The notes beneath the pieces are model-generated. The model was not told the origin of the DNA. It made no database searches and was given only the letters and a program-made list of their open reading frames with translations. A stretch of DNA of 64,000 bases from Clostridia bacterium (GTDB lineage Bacteria > Bacillota > Clostridia > Oscillospirales > Acutalibacteraceae): the NCBI GenBank assembly GCA_030526115.1, contig JAUNDK010000003.1, positions 5,947 through 69,946 of the forward strand, read 5' to 3'. Of this stretch, positions 57,214 through 64,000 are shown in pieces. Position 1 is the stretch's first letter, and each line of letters starts with the position of its first letter. The position numbers and the translations under genes were made by a program.

Positions 57214-60200
57214 TTATCTCACAGTAGTGTATGCGACCGCTGTGTAATCTGAAAATACATTCTTTCCGTTAATTGTTTTATAGGCCCTGATTTTATAATA
57301 ATATGTTCTGCCAGAACCAAGGCCCGAGTTCTTATAGGAAGAACCCTCCGTTACTGTTTTAATTTTGCTGTATGTTCCTGTTCTGCCTGTTGCACGATAA
57401 ATACAATAACCCATTCCACTCGGAATTCTGCTGAAATTCAGCTTAATATATCCTGTACCCGCAGTAACAGAGAATACGGAAGGTTTTTTTACTCTGTAAG
57501 CCGTTTTTGAAGAGGATACCGCCGCATAGCAGTAAATTCCGGATGACGTTTTATGATAGGCCTTTACAGTATATTTAAAGTATTTACCGTTTGCCGCATT
57601 CCTAACCGTATCGGATTTATCGGTATATGTGAGAGAAGTTGTTGCGGCTATCTTTAAACCGTCTCTGTATATTATATATCCGGTTGCACCCGTAACCTTA
57701 CCCCAGCTGATTTTTATTCCTGAGTTCAGGTTGGAATATGATGAAATCACAGCTTTTTTCGGGTTTATTTTAACAGTGATACTTTTTGCTTCGGTACTGT
57801 TATAATTGCTGTTTCCGATTACTTTATACCACAGTTTATATGCTCCGACATTAGTTCTACCCGGCACATAACTGTAATAAGAACTGTTATCAAGGCTGTA
57901 TCTGAGAGATCCGCCTGTTGTTTTACCTGCATTTGCAAGAGCCTGAGCCGACCCGGAATAAATCAATAATTTTGCTGTCGGTGCGGTTACCAAAGGATTT
58001 GCTTTTTTTATTGTGAAATACTTTTTTATCGTACCTGAATAATTACCATCACCTGTTATAATCACAGTCGGCTTATTAGCGGATGAAGATGACCCTGCGT
58101 TAATATTATTAACATATGTAACTTTATAATTCTTTGAAGAAAGAACCGCGCCCGAGCTGTTTTTTACAGTTACAGTCGGCTTCTTTGCAGAGCCATTGTA
58201 AGTATAGCTTGTGGTAGAAAGTATTGCTGTATATGCGCTGATGAACTTTGGGTTGATAGTAACGATTACTGGAGTATCAACATAAGAGGTGCTTTTATAG
58301 TTGTCTCCTCCGTCCACCATATAATAAACCCTATATGTTCCTGCACCGGTACCGCCTGGAATATCCCCAGAATAAGTCTCACCATCAAGGCTGTACTTTA
58401 ATGTTCCGCCTGTTGTAGCACCTGCGTTTATAAGCTTCTGAACTGATCCTGTGTAGGTAAGTGTTTTTGCTGTTGGAGCTGTAACTTCCGGTGTTGCCTT
58501 ATTGATTGTGAAGCTTATTTCTGCACTTCCGCATATCGGGAAATTACCTTCTTCTGCAGTAATCGTCACTTTTGCTGAACCGGCATTGATGTTATTGCTG
58601 TAAACGACTTTGTATGCATCGCTATTGATAATTTCTCCGTTTACGGAGACAGTAACAGTCGGTTCTTTTTCTGTTCCTGTATATGTTGTACTCGTGTAGC
58701 CTAATTCAATATCCGCCGCAGAAAAATCTGTTTTTGTGAGCATGGGAATTTCTTCCCTGGCAACGATTGTTTCACCGCACACAGAACAATGTGAACCCTC
58801 AGTAAGTCCGCCTGTGATGAAAGTCGGTGCTTCGCCCTCATCTGTCACTTCAGTATGACCTGTTGCATTATCAGTAACAGTTGTTCTGGACATTTCCTCT
58901 CCACAGATAGAGCATAAAACAACCTCGTCGTGACTGCCGTTTTGTGTGCATTCAGGCAGAATCACATTTTCTGTTATAATCTGCCCTGCTTTGTGGTATT
59001 GGCTCATTGAGAGTTCAAGCATGGAAAACGGATATATATCTAATGCTACATTATCATAAATAAAATAAGTATTGCCAAATTTGTAATATGTGGCTGAATC
59101 GGTTTCGACAGGCACCTGTAAAAATCTGAAATTAGTTACATCTACAAGATAATTGAAGCCGTCATCCATATGAAGCACATTCCACATATGTGGTCCGTCT
59201 TTGCTTTCAGGGCTGATACTGTTCATGTGTCCTGTTGCAATAAGGCTGTATGTATCATCTTCAAATACTGTGTTATCACACAGATACTGAAAGGCTTTTG
59301 AAAAACCTTCACACACCACCATTGTTTCGGGATCGTTATCAAAAACCCATATCATCTGCCACGGGTTACCGTAAGGCTGTCCTCCACCTTGTGCTCCGGA
59401 GTTATAAGAAGGCTGAATCTTTCTGATTTTATTGTAATAAAAAAGGCATTTATCATAATCCGATCCTGTGGCTTCGGAGACTATGGCATCGGCATTTGCT
59501 TTTGCTTCTATCGCGGCAGAAGTTTTGGAAACATCTACCGAATACTCATCACTTCCACGAAAATCCTCAGAAACACAGAATTTAAAAGTGACTGTTTTTG
59601 AATTCAACAGGTATAAGCCATTTTCTTTACCCAGTGATGGAATCGGTAAATTGTATTGCACTCCTCCCTTATTATCAACACTGATTTTCTGATACCAATA
59701 TAATATGTACGGATTATCGGCAAGAAGTGCTTTTAATACAAGAGATACATCAATCTGAAGCATTTCTGCCGTATATTTTGTGTCATAATAAGTTTTTGTG
59801 ATTCCATCTACTTCTTTTGTATATGTGCAATTATATTTTTTTGTTGTTTCATCATAAGCCGGAACACTGAAGTAATTATTTTCAAAATGATAGTATAATA
59901 ATCCGTCATTTTTACTCGGATGAATGCTCAATCTGTCATCACTGATAAAACAACTTACCGGAACTTCTATTTGGGTACTGCTTATAGTACCATTGGCGAT
60001 ATCTTCACAGTACAGTTTAAGATAATCATATAAAACTTTATTGTTTTCTGATAGCTGCTCTCTCGCACTTACTCCATAAAAAGAAACATCTGGTCCTGAG
60101 TAAAAAATACTATCCACATAACCTGCGAACATTTCTTCTGAGCTCATATCTGAGTCAGCGGTAATATATTCTTCATCAGCTTCAAGCTCTGCGAATTCTT

Positions 60201-60675
60201 CTTCAAATTCCTGATTATCTTCGGAAACTTCCTCTGTTGCTTCTTCCATCACAGCCTCCTCGGAAACAGTTTCTTCCTGTTGGGGCTCAGATACACTCTC
60301 CTCTTCAGATACTTCATTGTCAATCTCTGTGATTTCTTCCTGTGGTACCTGTGAGTTTTCCTGAGAACTCTCTGAAGAGCCCTCTGTATCCTCTGAAGAT
60401 ACTTCATCCTGAACTTCACTTACATCCTCTTCAGAATCGGAAACAGAAGCGGATTCACTTTGCTCAGGTTCATAAGATTCATTTTCTTCGTCAATGAACT
60501 CGGAACCGGCATCATAAAAATCATCGATTATCTCAGAATCTTCATTTCCGACAGATTCATACTCCGAAATATCAGCGTTTTCAGCTTCTTCCGAAAATAC
60601 CGAAACAGGTACTGAAGTGAGTAATATTGAAACAGCCAAAATCAGGCTGAAAACTTGCATAAACCGTTTCTCCAT
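57214..60675 (-). CDS. Very large secreted surface protein: acidic stalk, transglutaminase-like domain, Ig-like repeats, Fn3-like end
   Basis: 1153-residue exported protein. A signal peptide covers residues 1-28, then a highly acidic Glu/Ser-rich segment covers about 30-190. A transglutaminase-like domain at about 370-560 has Cys in VVCEGFSKAFQYLC, His in GPHMWNV and Asp in YLVDVTN. A zinc-ribbon-like CSICGEE...HCSVCGETI pair lies at about 590-650. Ig-like repeats follow (YTGTEKEPTVTVSVNGE...INKATPEVTAPTAK, repeated), and two Fn3-like modules end the chain (VTGATGYIIYRDGL...KYTVKAY). There is no LPxTG. It may bind or process cell-wall or host-surface proteins. The ATG at 60675 is chosen for its GAGGTGGAA site over an upstream GTG at 60684. 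Confidence 0.82.
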   Translation of the reverse strand: MEKRFMQVFSLILAVSILLTSVPVSVFSEEAENADISEYESVGNEDSEIIDDFYDAGSEFIDEENESYEPEQSESASVSDSEEDVSEVQDEVSSEDTEGSSESSQENSQVPQEEITEIDNEVSEEESVSEPQQEETVSEEAVMEEATEEVSEDNQEFEEEFAELEADEEYITADSDMSSEEMFAGYVDSIFYSGPDVSFYGVSAREQLSENNKVLYDYLKLYCEDIANGTISSTQIEVPVSCFISDDRLSIHPSKNDGLLYYHFENNYFSVPAYDETTKKYNCTYTKEVDGITKTYYDTKYTAEMLQIDVSLVLKALLADNPYILYWYQKISVDNKGGVQYNLPIPSLGKENGLYLLNSKTVTFKFCVSEDFRGSDEYSVDVSKTSAAIEAKANADAIVSEATGSDYDKCLFYYNKIRKIQPSYNSGAQGGGQPYGNPWQMIWVFDNDPETMVVCEGFSKAFQYLCDNTVFEDDTYSLIATGHMNSISPESKDGPHMWNVLHMDDGFNYLVDVTNFRFLQVPVETDSATYYKFGNTYFIYDNVALDIYPFSMLELSMSQYHKAGQIITENVILPECTQNGSHDEVVLCSICGEEMSRTTVTDNATGHTEVTDEGEAPTFITGGLTEGSHCSVCGETIVAREEIPMLTKTDFSAADIELGYTSTTYTGTEKEPTVTVSVNGEIINSDAYKVVYSNNINAGSAKVTITAEEGNFPICGSAEISFTINKATPEVTAPTAKTLTYTGSVQKLINAGATTGGTLKYSLDGETYSGDIPGGTGAGTYRVYYMVDGGDNYKSTSYVDTPVIVTINPKFISAYTAILSTTSYTYNGSAKKPTVTVKNSSGAVLSSKNYKVTYVNNINAGSSSSANKPTVIITGDGNYSGTIKKYFTIKKANPLVTAPTAKLLIYSGSAQALANAGKTTGGSLRYSLDNSSYYSYVPGRTNVGAYKLWYKVIGNSNYNSTEAKSITVKINPKKAVISSYSNLNSGIKISWGKVTGATGYIIYRDGLKIAATTSLTYTDKSDTVRNAANGKYFKYTVKAYHKTSSGIYCYAAVSSSKTAYRVKKPSVFSVTAGTGYIKLNFSRIPSGMGYCIYRATGRTGTYSKIKTVTEGSSYKNSGLGSGRTYYYKIRAYKTINGKNVFSDYTAVAYTTVR

Positions 60676-60781
60676 ACCTTCCACCTCTCATAATATCTAT
60701 CCATATTAATTATAACAGAAAGCGGCGGCAATACAACAAAAATAAAGCAGTTTCAATAGAAAAAGAGTGCCGAAGCACTCT

Positions 60782-61681
60782 TTAAACACGTTTATTTTCT
60801 GATTTCGGATGAGTCTCATCATATACAGCCTTTATGTGACTGTCAAGCATCTGAACATATATCTGTGTAGAAGAAATATCCGCATGCCCCATGATGGTCT
60901 GAAGATCCTTGACATCGGCACCGTTCTCAAGAAGATGCATTGCAAAGGAATGACGCAGGGTGTGTGGAGTGAGCTCAGTTGTAATGCCGGCGGAAACAGC
61001 ATAACCCTTAATTATTTTCCAGAATCCCTGTCTTGTAAGTCTGGATCCGTTCAGGTTTACAAATAATGCTTTATTTTCAGGAGAATCTACAAGCAGCCTG
61101 CGCATTCTGTAAATATAGTCAGAGATTGCCACAACAGCACCTGTATATATAGGAATGGTTCTGATTCCTTTGTGGCTCTTGCAGCATATTGTGGAAGTCT
61201 GAAGATTTACATCGTCAATGTCCAGATTAATCAGTTCCGATACACGAATACCGGATGCATAAAGAAGTTCCAGCATTGCCTTATCACGACAGCCCTTCGG
61301 TTCTGAGAGGACAGGCTGTGCTAAGAGTCTGTCAATTTCTTCGGCGGTAAGAATCTGTGGGAGCTTTTTCTGACTTTTATCAAGCTTCAGATTCTTCGCA
61401 GGGTTAAAATCAGTAATACCATCAAAAATAAGATACTTGTAAAAACATCTGATAGAAGAAACATTTCTTGAGATAGTGGTATTTGATCTGCCGAGTTCTT
61501 TAAGATGTGTTACATAATTCTCTATTAAGTTTTCTTCAATTTCTTCTGCAGATTCGTATCCGTTGGAGGAAGCATATTCCAGAAACAGCCTTACGTCTCT
61601 GACATAAGAATCTCTTGTATTTACTGAGCTTGATTTCAGATTACCGAGATAATCTATGAAGCCGGGTAAATAATCAACCAT
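60782..61681 (-). CDS. xerD: Tyrosine recombinase XerD
   Basis: 299-residue recombinase with the normal XerD size and order: a SAM-like N-terminal domain (FIDYLGNLKSSSVNTRDSYVRDVRLFLEYA), then catalytic Arg in ASGIRVSELINLD, HxxR in TPHTLRHSFAMHLLENGA, His in MGHADISSTQIY and the nucleophile Tyr in QIYVQM. It resolves chromosome dimers, normally with XerC at dif. A dif-like sequence lies 114 bp upstream of its start (61795-61822). Confidence 0.92.
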   Translation of the reverse strand: MVDYLPGFIDYLGNLKSSSVNTRDSYVRDVRLFLEYASSNGYESAEEIEENLIENYVTHLKELGRSNTTISRNVSSIRCFYKYLIFDGITDFNPAKNLKLDKSQKKLPQILTAEEIDRLLAQPVLSEPKGCRDKAMLELLYASGIRVSELINLDIDDVNLQTSTICCKSHKGIRTIPIYTGAVVAISDYIYRMRRLLVDSPENKALFVNLNGSRLTRQGFWKIIKGYAVSAGITTELTPHTLRHSFAMHLLENGADVKDLQTIMGHADISSTQIYVQMLDSHIKAVYDETHPKSENKRV

Positions 61682-61794
61682 AGATAAATTTCATTCCTTG
61701 TTCTTAATTATATATAGATATAAATTAATATAATACTTTTCAGCAGATTTTTCAAGAAAAAGTTATAAAAATACATCGAACAAATTTTTATACA

Positions 61795-61822
61795 TTTTTA
61801 CACTTAGATTTTTATGTAAACC
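61795..61822 (+). other. Candidate Xer recombination (dif-like) site upstream of xerD
   Basis: TTTTTACACTT, six-base centre AGATTT, TTATGTAAACC. The right arm matches the XerD arm of B. subtilis dif at 10 of 11 bases, and the spacing of arms (11-6-11) is right. TTTACA and TGTAAA form a symmetrical inverted repeat. The left arm fits the consensus poorly and no strand-bias switch is visible here, so it may only be an operator. Confidence 0.3.
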
Positions 61823-61929
61823 TTTGCATATACCATGTGAACCAAATATGCGAAACTCAGGTATATTTATTCAAGTTTACTTGATTTGCGACGAATATTT
61901 GTATATTTAATTCTCGGCGTTTTATATTC

Positions 61930-61967
61930 AGGCAAAACAAAAGACCGGTTCTTATCCGAACCGGCCC
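61930..61967 (-). terminator. Intrinsic terminator after nrdG
   Basis: Minus strand: GGCCGGTTC and GAACCGGTC stem, then TTTTGTTTT, 14 bp past the nrdG stop. Confidence 0.87.
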
Positions 61968-61980
61968 GAATTATCACTGT

Positions 61981-62475
61981 TTATTCTTCTGTAATCACAT
62001 AACCCTTTTCTCTGGTTTCTTTCATATTAATGAACCTCTGGTTTTCACTTCCCCTGAAACGAAGCTCCAGGTTTTTCTGCTCCAGGATAAATTTTCCGTC
62101 AATCAGATAATCTACTTTGTCCAGCAGATTCATTATATCCTCCCTGTTCATTGCAATCAGCTCTTCATATGTGAAGCCTGTGTAACAGGTAACATCTTTT
62201 CCGATGGAATGAACTTTATCCGCAAGATCCGCAAGAGGTTCCGGCTGCATGAAAGGTTCACCGCCCGAAAAGGTAATTCCCTTGAGAAGCGGATTTTCTT
62301 TGAAATCCTCAAATATTTCATTGGTATCAATTATTCTTCCACCTTCAAAATCGTGGGTTTCCGGATTGTGGCACCCCGGACAATGATGCGGACACCCCTG
62401 GGTAAAAACAGTATTTCTTATTCCTCGGCCATCCACTATTGACTCTTCTTCTATTCCTGCAATTCTAAGTTCCAT
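61981..62475 (-). CDS. nrdG: Anaerobic ribonucleotide reductase activating protein (radical SAM)
   Basis: 164-residue activase that uses SAM and a 4Fe-4S cluster to create the glycyl radical on NrdD. The motif CPHHCPGCH (CxxxCxxC) is at about residues 28-36, followed by ITFSGGEPFMQP. The length is typical of NrdG. It lies downstream of nrdD and the separate glycyl-radical ORF, but a strong terminator (62494-62519) stands between, only 19 nt before its start. Its expression therefore depends on read-through. Confidence 0.95.
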   Translation of the reverse strand: MELRIAGIEEESIVDGRGIRNTVFTQGCPHHCPGCHNPETHDFEGGRIIDTNEIFEDFKENPLLKGITFSGGEPFMQPEPLADLADKVHSIGKDVTCYTGFTYEELIAMNREDIMNLLDKVDYLIDGKFILEQKNLELRFRGSENQRFINMKETREKGYVITEE

Positions 62476-62493
62476 ATAATTCTCCTATGTCTG

Positions 62494-62519
62494 CAAAAAA
62501 GGGCGGTATAAACCGCCCT
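62494..62519 (-). terminator. Intercistronic terminator between the glycyl-radical ORF and nrdG
   Basis: Minus strand: GGGCGGT, TTAT, ACCGCCC (7 bp, all but one G-C) followed by TTTTTT. The nrdG start codon is 19 nt beyond the T run, leaving no room for a separate promoter. Confidence 0.88.
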
Positions 62520-62542
62520 CTTCCCTATCTTCGCTATATTGA

Positions 62543-62707
62543 TTACTTGGAGAGAGTATGCTTAACTCTGTCCTTCTCCTCAGATCTCTTTGCATCGTTG
62601 AATCTGTCTGTTGTACCTACGAGGTAACCTGTGATTCTACGAATTCTGTCAAACTTTCTTCCTTCACCTATAACGATAGAATCGCTGGAAATAACTTTTC
62701 TTGTCAT
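62543..62707 (-). CDS. Separate glycyl-radical domain of the class III ribonucleotide reductase (54 residues)
   Basis: 54-residue protein with a strong AGGAGG 8 bases before its ATG. Residues 21-52 match the C-terminal glycyl-radical loop of canonical NrdD: RRITGYLVG with the candidate radical glycine Gly27, then TDRFNDAKRSEEKDRVKH, which parallels the E. coli NrdD end (RRVCGYLG...GKQEEVKRRVKHL). The upstream NrdD chain ends shortly after its zinc-cysteine motif, just where this piece should follow. It is therefore the missing C-terminal domain as its own subunit, to be activated by NrdG. It lies 15 bp after nrdD. It is below usual gene-finder length limits. Confidence 0.88.
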   Translation of the reverse strand: MTRKVISSDSIVIGEGRKFDRIRRITGYLVGTTDRFNDAKRSEEKDRVKHTLSK

Positions 62708-62722
62708 ACTTTTATCCTCCTG

Positions 62723-64000
62723 TTAATGTGTAAGATATGAATAATCAGGAACATCATGATATCTCTGCTTAAGCTCAAGAAGTTTTGAGAGAGCAACGCC
62801 CTCGCCCTCTTTTCTTCCGCATCTTGGGCAGCAGCAATCTATGATTCCATTGTAACCGCAAACCGGGTCTCTGTCAACAGGATGGTTAACTGAACCGTAA
62901 CCGATTCCTGCCTCTTTCATACATCTGATGATGCTCTCGAAAGCATCTATGTTCTTGCATGTGTCACCGTCAAGCTCAACATAAGAGATATGACCTGCAT
63001 TTGTAAGAGCATGGAACGGTGCTTCCTTTTTGATTTTCTTATATGCGCTGATATTGTAGTAAACCGGAACATGGAAAGAGTTAGTGTAGTAATCTCTGTC
63101 TGTAACACCCGGAATAATACCAAACTTTTTCTTGTCGATTCTTACGAATGTACCGGAAAGACCCTCAGCCGGTGTTGCGAGAAGTGACCAGTTAAGACCG
63201 GTTGATTCGCTGAGCTCATCGAGTTTCTTTCTCATATAAGTGATAATCTCAAGACCTAATGTGTAGCTTTCCTCAGATTCTCCATGGTGCTTACCAGTGA
63301 GAGCCACAAGAGTCTCTGCCAGACCGATGAATCCGATTGAAAGTGTACCATGTTTGAGAACTTCGCCAACACTGTCATCTCTGTCAAGGAATTCGGAATC
63401 AATCCATACACCCTGACCCATTAAGAATGGATAGTTGTAAACTTTCTTTGTGGACTGAATCTTGAATCTGTGAATGAGCTGTTCCTCGCAGAGTTCCATT
63501 CTCTCATCAAGAAGCTCATAGAACTTTTTGATATCACCCTTTGCCTCGATACCGATTCTTGGAAGGTTGATGGATGTGAAACTGAGGTTACCTCTGCCAC
63601 ATGTCTGCTCTCTTGAAGGATCGTAAGTGTTACCCATAACTCTTGTACGGCAGCCCATGTATGCAACTTCTGAGTTGTAATCACCCTTCTTGTAATACTG
63701 GAGATTGAACGGAGCATCAAGGAAGCTGAAGTTCGGGAAGAGTCTCTTTGCGGAAACTCTCATTGCAAGCTTGAAGAGATCGTAGTTTCTGTCTTCAGGA
63801 TTGTAGTTTATTCCTTCCTTAACCTTGAAAATCTGTACCGGGAAGATTGGTGTTTCACCATCGCCAAGACCGGCTTCAGTAGCAAGAAGAAGGTTTCTGA
63901 TAACCATTCTGCCCTCTTCTGTTGTATCTGTACCATAGTTAAGTGAGCTGAACGGAACCTGAGCACCTGCTCTGGAGTTCATGGTGTTAAGGTTGTGAAC
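62723..64000 (-). CDS. nrdD: Anaerobic ribonucleoside-triphosphate reductase, large chain without glycyl-radical loop (5' end outside window)
   Basis: C-terminal 425 residues of class III RNR, which reduces NTPs to dNTPs using formate. Open at the window edge (frame continues past 64000). Features: HNLNTMNSRAGAQVPFSSLNYGTD near the edge, TSINLPRIGIEA, NAGHISYVELDGD, and at the C-terminus the zinc-binding cysteines CGYNGIIDCCCPRCGRKEGEG. The chain stops about 30 residues after the zinc site, at SYLTH. The canonical glycyl-radical motif RRVCGYLG is absent and appears instead on the next ORF. Confidence 0.92.
   Translation of the reverse strand, partial: VHNLNTMNSRAGAQVPFSSLNYGTDTTEEGRMVIRNLLLATEAGLGDGETPIFPVQIFKVKEGINYNPEDRNYDLFKLAMRVSAKRLFPNFSFLDAPFNLQYYKKGDYNSEVAYMGCRTRVMGNTYDPSREQTCGRGNLSFTSINLPRIGIEAKGDIKKFYELLDERMELCEEQLIHRFKIQSTKKVYNYPFLMGQGVWIDSEFLDRDDSVGEVLKHGTLSIGFIGLAETLVALTGKHHGESEESYTLGLEIITYMRKKLDELSESTGLNWSLLATPAEGLSGTFVRIDKKKFGIIPGVTDRDYYTNSFHVPVYYNISAYKKIKKEAPFHALTNAGHISYVELDGDTCKNIDAFESIIRCMKEAGIGYGSVNHPVDRDPVCGYNGIIDCCCPRCGRKEGEGVALSKLLELKQRYHDVPDYSYLTH

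Noticed and set aside
1..64000. CRISPR arrays, toxin-antitoxin pairs or insertion sequences
   Set aside because: No regularly spaced repeats, transposase frames or convincing small toxin-antitoxin pairs were found on either strand.

Overview
The window is a gene-dense stretch (about 60 protein genes and 8 tRNA genes) from the chromosome of a strictly anaerobic, low-to-moderate GC Firmicute, most likely a gut-type member of class Clostridia (Lachnospiraceae or Oscillospiraceae grade). The reasons are the PerR, reverse-rubrerythrin and rubredoxin peroxide cluster, the oxygen-sensitive class III ribonucleotide reductase, a T-box and a c-di-GMP-I riboswitch, DnaD- and DnaC-type helicase loaders, near-consensus sigma-A promoters with 17-nt spacers, and strong AGGAGG ribosome binding sites. 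There are no phage genes, insertion sequences or CRISPR arrays. The region is core chromosome with a few accessory patches. Species and family are inferred, not proven.

Layout. 1-3.2 kb: partial Sua5, an O-acyltransferase, and perR-rubrerythrin-rubredoxin behind a consensus promoter with a Per box. 3.3-7.7 kb: NfeD and SPFH membrane pair, a HAD phosphatase with a structured leader, a c-di-GMP-I riboswitch controlling a secreted HExxH protease, and a CYTH protein. 7.7-10.6 kb: a T-box leader in front of an aminotransferase and trpS, then two tRNA-Ser genes. 10.6-13.7 kb: a large secreted SH3b-GH24 cell-wall hydrolase. 14-24 kb: a long forward run of dnaD, dnaC, a transglutaminase lipoprotein, the YifB/ComM ATPase, a HAD phosphatase, a SigH-like sigma factor, a zinc-ribbon protein, trmK, a Nif3-like protein and rqcH. 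23.9-26.9 kb, reverse: ROK regulator, ptsH, trmD and rimM. 27-36 kb, forward: typA with a folded leader, an unusual exonuclease-PgeF fusion, a radical SAM protein, two aminopeptidases and a GH127 arabinofuranosidase. 36-45 kb, reverse: potABCD with a long terminator-containing leader, and the metF-metH activation domain-metH unit. 44.6-47.7 kb is a decayed patch with two homopolymer-frameshifted genes around a PAP2 phosphatase. 47.8-50.5 kb: a DUF5685, J-domain and membrane-protein trio, then six tRNAs. 50.6-55.6 kb: radA, a DUF6873 protein whose end is a heptamer repeat, a type-4 uracil-DNA glycosylase, a PduL-like acyltransferase and a XerS-like recombinase. 55.7-61.7 kb, reverse: a DUF5060 glycosidase, a 1153-residue surface protein and xerD. 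62-64 kb, reverse: the class III ribonucleotide reductase, with its glycyl-radical domain on a separate 54-residue ORF and nrdG behind an intrinsic terminator.

How the genes work together. Peroxide defence, anaerobic dNTP synthesis, one-carbon and methionine metabolism (metF/metH) and polyamine uptake form the physiological core. Surface remodelling proteins (GH24 hydrolase, riboswitch-controlled protease, transglutaminase-fold proteins) and plant-glycan or glycopeptide enzymes (GH127 beside Xaa-Pro aminopeptidase, DUF5060 glycosidase) suggest a fibre-exposed host-associated niche.

The most notable signals are the split glycyl-radical subunit of NrdD, the c-di-GMP riboswitch and metalloprotease unit with a readable OFF-switch mechanism, the three-domain exonuclease-zinc ribbon-PgeF fusion, and the roughly 310-nt potABCD leader ending in a terminator.
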